Shown here piece by piece: positions 24,274 to 35,258 of a stretch of 64,000 bases of DNA. A program made the position numbers and the translations under genes. The DNA is from Paramecium sonneborni (Eukaryota > Ciliophora > Oligohymenophorea > Peniculida > Parameciidae), in contig CAJJDN010000122.1 in assembly GCA_905182985.1 (NCBI GenBank), positions 64,746 to 128,745 on the forward strand. Reading direction: 5' to 3'. The stretch's first letter is position 1. Each line of letters starts with the position of its first letter. The notes beneath the pieces are model-generated. The model searched no databases, was not told where the DNA came from, and saw only the letters and a program-made list of their open reading frames with translations.

Positions 24274-26024
24274 TCATTTTTTAACAAAACTAAATATAGT
24301 TGATTAAGTTTATTTGAGTACTTTTTCTATAGATTTTACTTATGACTTTTTTTAAGTTGACTTATCTAATGTAGGATTGCTTTTTATCTAAAATTATAAT
24401 AGTTAAATTATACTTGACTTAAGCATTATGTATTTATTACTTTAGATTTAATTAAGAATGGATTGTGCTGTGGTTCAGATGAATTTTGATTGGAATCTGA
24501 TTCATTTTGATTCATTTTAGTATTTTATAAGATTTTACGATTTGAATTAAAGAGATCATCATCTACTGATTATTCTTTCATTATATCTAAATGATCTATA
24601 TTATTTTAATTCTTTTAAATTATATTATCCTATTAATCAAAAATCTCTTCACATAATTAAAATATATTAAATTCTTGTTTCTAAATCTACTAACGTTTTG
24701 GTGGTAAAAATTGTTATTCTTTTAAATTGATGGAAGGTTTTTCAATAAATTCTGGTAGATTTTCTATATCTTAAGTTTATAGAAATTAAGACACTCTTTA
24801 CTTAGTTTCAATATCAATAATTTATTATTTAGAATTTTCAAATCTCCTTTAAAATCTTTTAAAGAGTTAATCAAAATTGATTTTAACTTTTTCTCTAAAA
24901 ACTAAAGTCTTAATATCTAAGTCTCCATTACTAAATTGAAATTGTAAATCTTCATTAATTTTTTCTCCAATTAATTATTAAATTTAATCAAGAGGTAAGA
25001 AATGATTTTCTTATAAATTTGAAAGAAACTATTGAAATTTATTTTGATTAAGTGATATCCATTTTTTAGTATTTGAGCAATAAACTGTTTAAAATTAAAA
25101 AATTAATCTAGTTGCTTTAACAATTTTTTCATATTCAAATGGAATTTTTGAATTAAATGATTTATTCTTTTTGATTTTGAGTATAATATTAGTAATGTCA
25201 TCATATTTGGACATAAAATTCAAAGCCTTTTTGATTCCCATACCTCTAATAGATGGAAGATAATCACATCCACTCATAATACATACATCAATAATTTATT
25301 CATCTTTAAATGATAAGAATTATCTCACATCATCATTTTTAATATGAGCTCTATTTGATCTTGATTGTTTAAGTTTAGATAATTCTAATTCAAAACATGC
25401 TCCATTACTTTATAACTTAAAAACAATTAAAGGACATTAATAACAAATTAAATCACTCTTGTATTTATATAATAAATTTAGATACATCTTCAGTTATGGC
25501 AAAATCACATTATCCACTTAAACACATATGAGCAATCTAAGCATCAGCTTCATATGGCGCTATAATATATTTTATATCTTATTCTCTCAACACATCAAAT
25601 GTTGTATACATCATTTTCTTTCTTATTTTTAAACACCTTTAAAAGTATTTTTTTGCCTCTTCTTAATTTCCACTTTCTTATAATTCTTTTCCTTTTTATA
25701 AGTTTTGTTATTTTATTTATTTTCTCATCTATTCAGTCTTTTCTTTCGCTCTTAAATTACGACCATCAAATATTAAAATTGGTGTTATTTCATATTCTCT
25801 TAACATCATTAACTAATTATAAACTTATATCTATTTACCATTTTTAAAACATAATAAAGATAATCATTTGTTTCAATATCTTAATTTAAATCTTATGCAC
25901 AAGAATAACAACCACGATAAAGCCATGACATTGCATCTACAGCCGCAGTTTTACCACGATAATATGCTATACATCTTTCAACTAAAGCAGGCTTTAAAAA
26001 ATTTAGTAAATTCTCTATTCCCAT
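24274..26024 (-). CDS. EXO1: Exonuclease 1 (EXO1), XPG/FEN1-family 5' nuclease
   Basis: 557 residues after three introns (25813-25838, 25458-25485, 24418-24440). The N-terminal XPG domain starts MGIENLLNFLKPALVERC and has AAVDAMSWLYRGCYSCA (metal-binding Asp) and LIFDGRNLRAKEKTEQ. The internal XPG domain follows with IIAPYEADAQIAHMC and FAITEDSDLICY. VCIMSGCDYLPSIRGMGIKK then provides the helix-hairpin-helix region. The conserved acidic metal ligands (VDAM, FDG, EADA, EDSD, SGCDY) are present. Length and the GCYSCA segment favour EXO1 over FEN1 or GEN1. EXO1 resects DNA ends and excises mismatched strands. The tail ends QSTIFSFVKK, close to a PCNA-binding box. A GC-rich motif lies 23 bp upstream. 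Confidence 0.93.
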
Positions 26025-26046
26025 TTATATTTGATATAAAATTTAA

Positions 26047-26056
26047 TATCCCGCCC
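26047..26056 (-). promoter_or_regulatory. E2F-like GC-rich element upstream of EXO1
   Basis: TATCCCGCCC on the plus strand (GGGCGGGATA toward EXO1) lies 23 bp before the EXO1 start codon. It is one base from the E2F/DP consensus TTTCCCGCC, and a seven-base C/G run is rare in this AT-rich DNA. E2F sites drive S-phase genes in plants and animals; use in this organism is inference. Confidence 0.4.
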
Positions 26057-27109
26057 TTTCTAGTTAAATATTTAAATAACTTAATTATTTTGTGTAAAAT
26101 CTCTTTTCAAAATATTACTTTTATATCAATACATAAATTATATGTTCCTATTTATTTTTAATTAGATTGCCTTAATCTATCCTTAATCTGTATAATCTAT
26201 TTAATTTTATCAATTATTTCTTTCTTTAATTTAATCTCCTATTTACATCTAAAACAGAATAATTATACATTTCACTACATATATAATTTTCTATTAGTAG
26301 AATCAAACTATAATTATAACACTATATAATAATAATAAATCATCTTATAAAATCTGGATTCATTACAATTATTTATTTATGTTGCAAAGTTCCTCATTAA
26401 TTTTACAAAAAAATGAAAGAATCAAGAGTAAATTCTTCTTATGATTTTTAAATTAAAAATTGAGCATTTTTTGTTATACATCTAATTAATACAGTTGGTC
26501 TAAAAAAATCCATTTTTAGAATTTGGTTAATTTTAACATAATTTATAAGACAACATTTAGATAACAGTTTCTGATTTGAATATTTTATAAAAACCCAAAA
26601 CTAATTTTAATTACTATAATACTTTTATTCTAAAATTTTGTAATTTTACTTATGTTTTAAGAATATCCTTTCCATCTACAGATTTTAGGAATTTTAGTTT
26701 ATTCAATCATTTAATAAAAATTTATTTTTTATATTATTTGATCTACCAACCATTAATTAACGATGTCTCATCATTTTTTAATTTGATCAATCGAATCTCT
26801 AAATATATATTATAAACTTTAATTTATATATTTAATTTACAGATTTCTGTTTATTATTCACAACTCTATAGAACTTACTAAAAATTAAAAAAAAATCTAA
26901 ACTAAGATGATTAAAATATATCTTCTCAATTATATCTACTGAATTTTTAATTATTAAAAAAGGAAAAAGTATTAGTAAGTGAAATTGATAGAATTGGAGA
27001 ATTGGAGCGATTTCTAAAGTAGATGTTACTATTTTTTTAAAACTATCTAATTAAAAGATTTGTTATAGATTTAATGTAAATTCCTGCATAAAATAAAATT
27101 ATAATATAT
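26057..27109. other. Intergenic, no convincing gene
   Basis: About 1.05 kb. A short minus-strand open frame (26402-26518; begins MDFFRPTVLIRCITKNAQFL) ends after 38 codons and may be a lone exon. Nothing else is supported. Confidence 0.35.
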
Positions 27110-27895
27110 TCATTTATATTGCCTAAGACTTTTTTCAAAAGATTAAATCTCTTTTATACATAATTTTTTTTAACTTCTAGATCCTAACCCTGATTAATTT
27201 TTTTCTTTTTATTTTTTATCTTTTAATAATTGTTAAGTTTATTGTTGTTTTAAAAATCTTTGAATCATTTGACAAACTTTATCTTTAAATTGATCCTTCA
27301 TATTATTTGATTCATTAGATTCATTTGATGAATTAGATATTTCTTCATCATCATCTGAGGTTGATGTTGAACTTTCTAATTTATAATTTAATTTATTTAA
27401 TCCATTTCTAAAGTTTTGACTTAATATTTTTAGATCTTAAAAATCTGATTTAAGATCCTGATATTTATCCTTGATTTATTAAATTTCTATTCTAGAACTC
27501 CTATATTTTTTTTGAAGTATTTAAATCTTTTTGTCTCTTGTGCTTACCATTTATTCTAAAATCAATAAAGATTCTTTATCATTGTCTCTGGTTTATTTCA
27601 ATTTTTCAATTTCTTCTTTCAAGTTAATAATTTAGATCATATTTGTCATAAATTTAGGTTCATCTTCAATCGGTTTTATTTTTAAACTATAAAAGATATC
27701 GCATCTTTTATTCATTTTTACTCTGCAAATTGGGCATTTATTATAAGCACTTGCTTTCAAATAATAAATGCATTATTAATGAAATACATGTCCACAATTT
27801 ACTAAAATACTTAGATCTTTCTGTAAAGATTGTAAACATATAGAACATTCAGGAATTTCAATTATTTTATCATCAAAGGTAGATATTTATTCCAT
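27110..27895 (-). CDS. RING-H2 finger protein with coiled coil (TRAIP-like)
   Basis: 261 residues, no intron. Residues 16-60 form a RING-H2: CSICLQSL, CGHVFHQQCIYYL, KCPICRVKM, with spacing C-x2-C-x14-C-x-H-x2-H-x2-C-x(n)-C-x2-C. A coiled coil follows (about residues 85-150, LKEEIEKLKQTRDNDKESLL), then an acidic Ser-rich linker and a basic tail. An N-terminal RING-H2 followed directly by a coiled coil is the layout of TRAIP, an E3 ligase of replication stress, but also of other E3s, so the assignment is tentative. RING-H2 proteins pass ubiquitin from an E2 enzyme to a substrate. The TRAIP C-terminal PIP box is not seen. Confidence 0.8.
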
Positions 27896-28335
27896 TGATA
27901 AATTTAAATAACACATTTATTTCAAAAATAAACAAATCTTTTTTTCACAAAAAACCCACTAAAAATTGGAATTCATTAATTTAATAAATGTTTATATTGA
28001 TAGATTACTATTAAAGTTTAACATTGATTACCATCCTTAAATTTTATATTTCTGAGCTTTTCATTTTGTATAAAATTGTCAAAAGATAAAATGAATGGGA
28101 AGTCTAAAAAATTTGATTAAATCATACATTAACAAAAAAAATCAATTTTATAGTTTGTCAATGAAAAAAAATTAATTTGACTAGAATAAAATTTATAATC
28201 TAAAAATAATTCATTAATTATTTAAAAATTAACAAAATATGATTAATAATGGTTATTAATTAACAGAAAAAGTAAATTAAATTACAGTCATAGTCATGAC
28301 TATTTAGATTAAGAAATTCTTTTCTCAAAATCATA
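27896..28335. other. Intergenic, nothing seen
   Basis: About 440 bp between divergent genes, very AT-rich, with no supported feature. Confidence 0.4.
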
Positions 28336-28683
28336 ATGGAAAATAAATTAGAAATTTAAATTTACAAAAAAGATATATTACAAAATTTGTTATCTAAAAT
28401 AAAAAAACATAATAAAACCAAGAGATTAAAAATTGAAATAAAAAAACGGAAAGTTAAGCATAATAATCAAGATTTAAAAAAACAAAATATTGAAAATAGC
28501 CTTAAGAAAGAATAAATAAAATTATAATTTTTGATTGAGTTTTAAATTGCCTTAATAACTATATTACATTAAATCAACTCAAAGGGAATTACAAAAATTT
28601 AGTAATTAGGTTAAATAGTCATTAATATTCATTGTAAGTTCTTAAGGATAATAAATATTTGGTTTGAGTCTATTAATTTGTGA
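28336..28683 (+). CDS. Small hypothetical basic coiled-coil protein
   Basis: 115 codons from ATG to TGA with a Lys-rich helical N-terminus (KKDILQNLLSKIKKHNKTKR) and a more hydrophobic C-terminus (QFLIEFQIALITILHQINSK). No intron is needed. No family is recognised. High Lys and a heptad-like pattern suggest a coiled coil. In DNA this AT-rich an open frame of this length could occur by chance, so confidence is limited. Confidence 0.4.
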
Positions 28684-29253
28684 AATAAACTTATTTTCTA
28701 ATTTTGGTTTGTATCTACTTAATATAAGATCGAGTGTTGAAATTAAACATAATACTTTGTAATAAATTTTGTAATATATTTTTTTTTACTTTTCACATTT
28801 AACAAATCATAATGAAAAATAAATAATAAAAATGATGATCAGATCAAATAAGTTTTTTTTAATTACATTTTATAAAATGATTAATTACATACTAAATTAA
28901 AAATTTGGAACGATTCATTCTAATGCATAATTATCTTCAAAATAGATATAAAAGAAGAAGGAAAATTTTGTCAAAGTTAGAGTATAGATATGAAGAAAAT
29001 TCCTAAAATAGAAAATGAATATTTTAAAGGAATATAAATTTGAAGATATGTACGAAGAATTCTAATTTTAAAAATGAAAGAAATAATTTTAAATATTTTG
29101 ATAGTTTAAAGTAATTTTCTAAAAAAGAATAATAATTTATATGAATAAGAATAAGATATATTATTGAAAGTTTATAAAATTTAGATTAGATTAATATAAA
29201 TGAATAGAAAATATTGAATTAATTTAATATTAGTATATAAATATATGGATATA
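28684..29253. other. Intergenic, nothing firm
   Basis: 570 bp. Only very short open frames, for example around 29013-29060. No gene is supported. Confidence 0.35.
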
Positions 29254-30039
29254 TCATTTTTTGAAATTAAAAAAGTCTACTGGTAATCCAGACTTTGAAG
29301 TTTTTGGAATAGAGGATTATTTTGTTTTTTTATCTGTAAGTTTAATTTTAAGTTCTCTTGTAGAGAGTAGAAGTAAATCAAGTATTTTATCAGGGACTTC
29401 TGTTTTGAGTTTAGAATTGTTATTTTGATAAAGATTTTTATTGTCTAATTTGTTATTGGTTGTTTCATCAGAAGGTTAAGATGGATAAATTTTTTTACAA
29501 ATAGATTTAACTTATTCTTTAGATGAAATTTATTTAGAGGTAAGGATAGGAGTTCTATAAGAAGTGATTCTGTCACTATAAATTTAGACATCAGGTTCGG
29601 TCTTGATAACAGTTTTATCTTTATTAAAGCTTTAGTAATCTTGATTTAATAATAATTTAGGAGATTGACAAGAATTAGAATTAAGTTATTTCTTAAGTAA
29701 ATAGCCATCTGTTGGATTAGATTTTTTGGGTAGTTATTTAAGGACTGAATTAATGGATTACTAGATTGGTTCAACATCTTGTGATTTTTATCTTTTTGAG
29801 GAATTTAATTTAGTCGTGGTAATTGTTTTTTAACTTTACAATTTGTATTAGTGAATATGGGAATCTTTATTGTTATGCAGGGATTGATTAACATGTTTTT
29901 TGGATTTAAGTAATTTTAATCTGATTATGATATAAATATTATACTATTCTGCAATATTATCAGGATTTCTATTTGATGAAGCTTAAGGTTGAATATGGTA
30001 ACTAATTTAATGAGATGGTACATAATATGCATGATTCAT
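29254..30039 (-). CDS. Hypothetical Ser/Lys/Gln-rich protein
   Basis: 261 residues in one exon from the ATG at 30039 to the TGA at 29254. It is low in hydrophobic residues and rich in Ser, Lys, Gln and Asn, so probably disordered. Two short conserved-looking segments stand out: SDRITSYRTPILTSKQISSK and PDKILDLLLLSTRELKIKL, the latter an amphipathic helix. No domain is recognised. The codon pattern (TAA/TAG used as Gln throughout, no TGA for 785 nt) supports a real gene. Confidence 0.65.
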
Positions 30040-30456
30040 GGTGTTAAAAATATAAAAAAAATAATATTAATCAATGTAAAACTGAATTAATTAAGCTAAT
30101 TTAGTTTTTAAATCTTAAGTTGAAAGACATAATAAATCTAAAAGATTTTCATTGATATATAACTTAATTTGATAAGAATTAACTTAGTTTACTTTAGTTT
30201 GTTAAAAATTGAATATTTTATTGTAGTTTAAAGATATTATTATTAGATAATAGAATTAATATTATAAATATTTTTAAAGTAATGGAAGTTAATTGATGAT
30301 TAGATTAAATAGAAATTAATAATATTTCTAGAAATTCATCTTATTTAGTATTTGTTTTATTTATATATATTGTTTAATTAATAAAAATAATTTAATTATT
30401 ATTTTTATAATATTTATTCTTATTATAATATAATAAGATTATAATATATATATATA
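30040..30456. other. Intergenic
   Basis: About 415 bp between divergent genes. No feature is seen beyond AT-rich runs just upstream of the plus-strand start. Confidence 0.4.
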
Positions 30457-31501
30457 ATGAGATTTTTAATAGTAAATGGTTTTAATGCAACATAAGTAAA
30501 TAGTAAGACTTTTGATAATTTTAGATCAAGTATTCAATAGGTTAAGTTTATAATAATATAATAGATGATATCATCTTAGAGAGAAGTAGCTGATACTGAA
30601 TGTGAATATCATATTAGAGATCGTCATTCTTTAGATGATTTTCTTTATGAGCCAGAGACAAGTTTGATTAGAATAGAATATGGTCTTAAGTTTGATTCAT
30701 TAGATATAGTATTTATTATTGCATCCCCAAATTAAAAACCATGGCATCCAAATATGAGAAAAGTAATTGAATATTCAATATATAAGGTACTTACTTTGAT
30801 TCGTATGTGTTTAAAAACAAAGAAATTATTATTCACTACATCTTTTGGAGCATAAGTTATTGCTTATTTGTGTTCAACAAATTTTTCAGTGGTATATATA
30901 TATAATGTTTATCTAAATTTAGTATGCTAATATTACTAACAATCATGGAAATGGTTGTAAATTAGTAGATTTCCCAAAATATACTTTATAAGCATTTAAA
31001 AATGGACCTAATGAATATTTTCTAGATTCAACTACTGGTGATCTTTATCTATATAGTAAAGTCACTGATGAATGGTTACCTAAAGTCAATACTGGCTTAC
31101 ATAATAGAAGAGATGCTATGGAATATTAATCTATTGGAAGATTTGTTGTTAAATCTCCTACTTATAAACCTAAATCGAATACATTAGCTAATTAAAATGA
31201 TATGTTTTGTTCTATTAAAAAACAATTCTTGCATCATTGGCTCTTTAAAGGTGTAAATATGGAATTCCCTGTTAATTTGATTAACCAATTAGATATTCAT
31301 CCTATTACATTTACTAATCCAAATAGAGTATAACAATTATCATTATTTTTAGAAATTTTTAGCTCTTGCTGAAAATAATCTCAGAGGACCTTTGATAATT
31401 GAGAGTGACAATATTATTGCTACCATGTTTGAATTAGAATCTAAATAAAAAGATACTATTAAAATATTATCCAATTTCATTGATAATGCTGTTAAAATAA
31501 T
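30432..31501. repeat. Direct repeat, copy 1 of the N-31502 pair
   Basis: 1070 bp repeated, apparently identically, at 31503-32572, with a single N between. Confidence 0.95.
30457..31501 (+). pseudogene. Partial duplicate of the gene at 31528-33331
   Basis: Contains the start codon and the first two introns of the complete gene and is cut by the N at 31502. Probably an assembly duplicate. Confidence 0.85.
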
Positions 31502-31502
31502 N
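31502..31502. other. Single N joining two identical copies
   Basis: Marks the join of two 1070-bp direct copies. Probably an unmerged contig overlap. Confidence 0.9.
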
Positions 31503-32572
31503 AATAAGATTATAATATATATATATAATGAGATTTTTAATAGTAAATGGTTTTAATGCAACATAAGTAAATAGTAAGACTTTTGATAATTTTAGATCAA
31601 GTATTCAATAGGTTAAGTTTATAATAATATAATAGATGATATCATCTTAGAGAGAAGTAGCTGATACTGAATGTGAATATCATATTAGAGATCGTCATTC
31701 TTTAGATGATTTTCTTTATGAGCCAGAGACAAGTTTGATTAGAATAGAATATGGTCTTAAGTTTGATTCATTAGATATAGTATTTATTATTGCATCCCCA
31801 AATTAAAAACCATGGCATCCAAATATGAGAAAAGTAATTGAATATTCAATATATAAGGTACTTACTTTGATTCGTATGTGTTTAAAAACAAAGAAATTAT
31901 TATTCACTACATCTTTTGGAGCATAAGTTATTGCTTATTTGTGTTCAACAAATTTTTCAGTGGTATATATATATAATGTTTATCTAAATTTAGTATGCTA
32001 ATATTACTAACAATCATGGAAATGGTTGTAAATTAGTAGATTTCCCAAAATATACTTTATAAGCATTTAAAAATGGACCTAATGAATATTTTCTAGATTC
32101 AACTACTGGTGATCTTTATCTATATAGTAAAGTCACTGATGAATGGTTACCTAAAGTCAATACTGGCTTACATAATAGAAGAGATGCTATGGAATATTAA
32201 TCTATTGGAAGATTTGTTGTTAAATCTCCTACTTATAAACCTAAATCGAATACATTAGCTAATTAAAATGATATGTTTTGTTCTATTAAAAAACAATTCT
32301 TGCATCATTGGCTCTTTAAAGGTGTAAATATGGAATTCCCTGTTAATTTGATTAACCAATTAGATATTCATCCTATTACATTTACTAATCCAAATAGAGT
32401 ATAACAATTATCATTATTTTTAGAAATTTTTAGCTCTTGCTGAAAATAATCTCAGAGGACCTTTGATAATTGAGAGTGACAATATTATTGCTACCATGTT
32501 TGAATTAGAATCTAAATAAAAAGATACTATTAAAATATTATCCAATTTCATTGATAATGCTGTTAAAATAAT
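31503..32572. repeat. Direct repeat, copy 2 of the N-31502 pair
   Basis: Matches 30432-31501 and continues into the unique 3' half of the gene. Confidence 0.95.
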
Positions 32573-33331
32573 ACGATTTAATAATTCTTATAATTCAATT
32601 AGTATTACTAATCAAAAATACTTTTCATCTAATAAAGGATTAGATAATATAGAACTTGTTTTTCAATCAAAAAAGAAAACCAACAATCTTAATCCTGAAG
32701 ATTTACTTCAAAAATAACAGAAGAATTTTATGCTTGAATATAGAAAATTACTTAATAATGCTATCTAAGAAACAGAACGAGATAAAATATTTCATGTTGG
32801 ATTCTCAGTTAAAAAAGATAGATTACCAGAGTATTACATTATTTATATAGTTTTGTCTAGCAAAATAATATTCAAGATAAAAATTACAAAGTTACCAGAA
32901 GAAAATCTTTTTAATTGAAAAAAGCATAATTTTTAAGATAATAAAGTTAAATTAATATAGGTGGAGATGATGATTAATAAATTAGAGATCTATAAGAAGA
33001 ATCACCTAAAAGGAAATTACCATTTCAAAATGTTATTACTATAACTAACACTAATAAAAGACTTCATTCCAAAATTAATTCACATCCAAAAACACCATTA
33101 ACTATTGAAAATGAACAATTTCATTCTGAAGATCCTGATTTTTAACCACTTTGTTAATCTACAGTCAGAAAAATATTACATCCAACTCTTGATGATGAAT
33201 TTGTTGGATACAAAAAAGTTTGGGTTCCTGGTTATCTATCTAAAGAAAGATTTAAGAATTCAAAAATTCCTAAAACTCAAAGATCATTACGAACATAAAT
33301 ATTAAGAAATTATACAGAATCTTTAGTTTGA
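31528..33331 (+). CDS. Conserved protein of unknown function, class I amidotransferase-like N-terminus
   Basis: 575 residues after three introns (31963-31993, 32399-32423, 32831-32850). The N-terminal 140 residues look like a Rossmann/flavodoxin-like or glutamine-amidotransferase-like fold: MRFLIVNGFNATQVNSKTF, then SLDIVFIIASPNQKPWHPNM, then TKKLLFTTSFGAQVIAYLCS, where a nucleophile elbow would sit. The usual Gly-x-Cys-x-Gly of amidotransferases is replaced by TSFGAQ, so catalysis is doubtful. The middle has KVTDEWLPKVNTGLHNRRD, and the C-terminus is charged and disordered, ending near VGYKKVWVPGYLSKERFKN. The fold call is a visual impression. The family may be ciliary, but I cannot confirm that. 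Confidence 0.7.
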
Positions 33332-33494
33332 ATATTAATATTTAATTTATTTATAAAGTTATATTCATTAAATGAATTTTAATTTAATATTATTTATTAT
33401 ATTAAACGTTTTCATTTTACTCTAAAAATTATTACATTAAATTTTTGTTTATATTAAATAATATATAGAAAAAATTCAAAATTAATCATCCTAA

Positions 33495-35148
33495 TCAAAG
33501 TGCATCAAACATTAAATCTTAAAATTATTTAAAATTTATCTATAAATAATAATAAAATAAAAAAATACTTGATTATTTTCATATATGGAAAATTACTATT
33601 TTAATTGCTATTTTTTATTATGATATAATTAGCACATCTTCGAAAGTGAAATGTGACCTTCTACATCTGATAATATACGAAATTCTTCTTTTATATTATC
33701 AGTAGTAATCAATGTATTACGATCTATTACTCCTATCAAAAATTCTTAAAAATCAATCTCACCATTTCTATTAATATCTACACCTTTAAAAACTGAATCA
33801 ACGTGTTCTTTTACTTCTTATATATTTGAAAATTGATTCAAGTAAGCTTATGTTAACTCTTATCTATTTATTTTACCATCATGATTAATATCAAACTATC
33901 CAAAAATTTAATACAAAGATTATTCTTAATCAGATTAAAAGGTTGTAATCATATGCTATAAGAAACAACATTATAAAAAGGAAAGAGGGTGATTCTGATC
34001 AAGTTATTTAACAATTTGATCTTATTCTACTTTTGATTATTCAATATTTTATTTAACCCAAGCATCATTTAAAGCCAAATTTAGTTTCATTCTTTTTTTT
34101 GGATCCCATCTTAAGAATTTTTTTATTGTTTCTACACTATTACGAGGTAAACAATCTGTTATTAATTCATCAGATGTTTAATACTTTTTAAGAGATTCTA
34201 GTAATTCCTCCTTATTTGATCCTTAAAATGGATATTAACCAGAAAGCATCCTATATAGCATTACACCTATACTCCATATATCCATTTCTGGAGTATAAAC
34301 TTCAGGTTATGTAAGTGCCTCTGGAGCTGTATACATTAAACTATCTTTTGTTGAAATCATTTGTTTAACATGAATAGGTTTATAATCTACTAATTTAATG
34401 TAATTTGAATTAGATTAATTATACTTTTAAAAAGAAATTAATGATAATCCACCATGATTTAGTTCTAATTTATGAATATATGAAATAATTTCAATGATTT
34501 ATTTCAATATCAGTGCTGCTTGTTATTACGTATAAACTGATATAGCTAAATATTATTGAAGTGAACCTCCATTGCAAAAATCATGAATAATTTAATATTT
34601 GGATGCATCTTAATAAATTTCATCTAGCTTAATTAAATTAGGATGATTCTAAAATTTAGTAAGTTTATAAATACTAGTTAACTTTTATAAATAGATTCTA
34701 CAAGTTGTTCACCTTCATTTGTTTTAAAAATGAATTCAGCTACTCTAATCTTACCACTCAGATTGTGTTGGACAAGTGCCATTTATTCATTCAATTTTAT
34801 ACGACATTTTGATTGTTCTTTGCTTAAAATAGAGTAATATTTAGAGAAGTTAGTATTTTTTATTGAAATCCATGTTTTTAGTGTACCACGTTGACCTGAA
34901 TTTTCAATAATTTAATCTGCCCAGACCATGCGTTTAATCGGTTTTGCAGATGGACTAGTAACAATTTTGGCTTTGAGATTTTGATTAGATGATTGTGCAG
35001 GTAATTTATTAGTTTTGATATGCGTTTCAGATTTACAATTTCTTTGTGCATCTTAAGTAGGATCAAGTTAAGGAGATTATTAAGGTAGAGTTTCATGTTA
35101 TTCTTTTAGTTCTTAATTAGTTTTGTTTTTTGCTGAACAGATTCCCAT
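33495..35148 (-). CDS. CDPK-like protein with degenerate kinase domain and EF-hands
   Basis: 532 residues after two introns (34649-34674, 33540-33568). It starts MGICSAKN, a myristoylation-type N-terminus usual in calcium-dependent protein kinases. The kinase domain keeps the fold (NHPNLIKLDEIYQD, HDFCNGGSLQQYL, SLMYTAPEALT, DIWSIGVMLYRMLSGQYPFQ). However, the catalytic loop HRDLKPEN is replaced around ELNHGGLSLISFQ, and DFG reads DYK, so it should be inactive. The C-terminus has two canonical EF-hand loops, DINHDGKINRQE and DINRNGEIDFQE, a degenerate third, and a last helix INFKQFQDLMFDAL that needs the 29-nt intron removed. It probably acts as a calcium-responsive scaffold rather than an enzyme. 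Confidence 0.85.
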
Positions 35149-35258
35149 TAATTTAATTATAAAATACAGGATTGTTTGTATAAGGTTAAATAATATTAAA
35201 GGGTGTATTAGTGATTATAATAGGAAATTGATATAAAAATAAAGTGATAATTTATTAA

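Noticed and set aside
25599..26161. Plus-strand hydrophobic frames resembling membrane proteins
   Set aside because: Antisense shadows of EXO1, whose active-site motifs and introns are clear on the minus strand.
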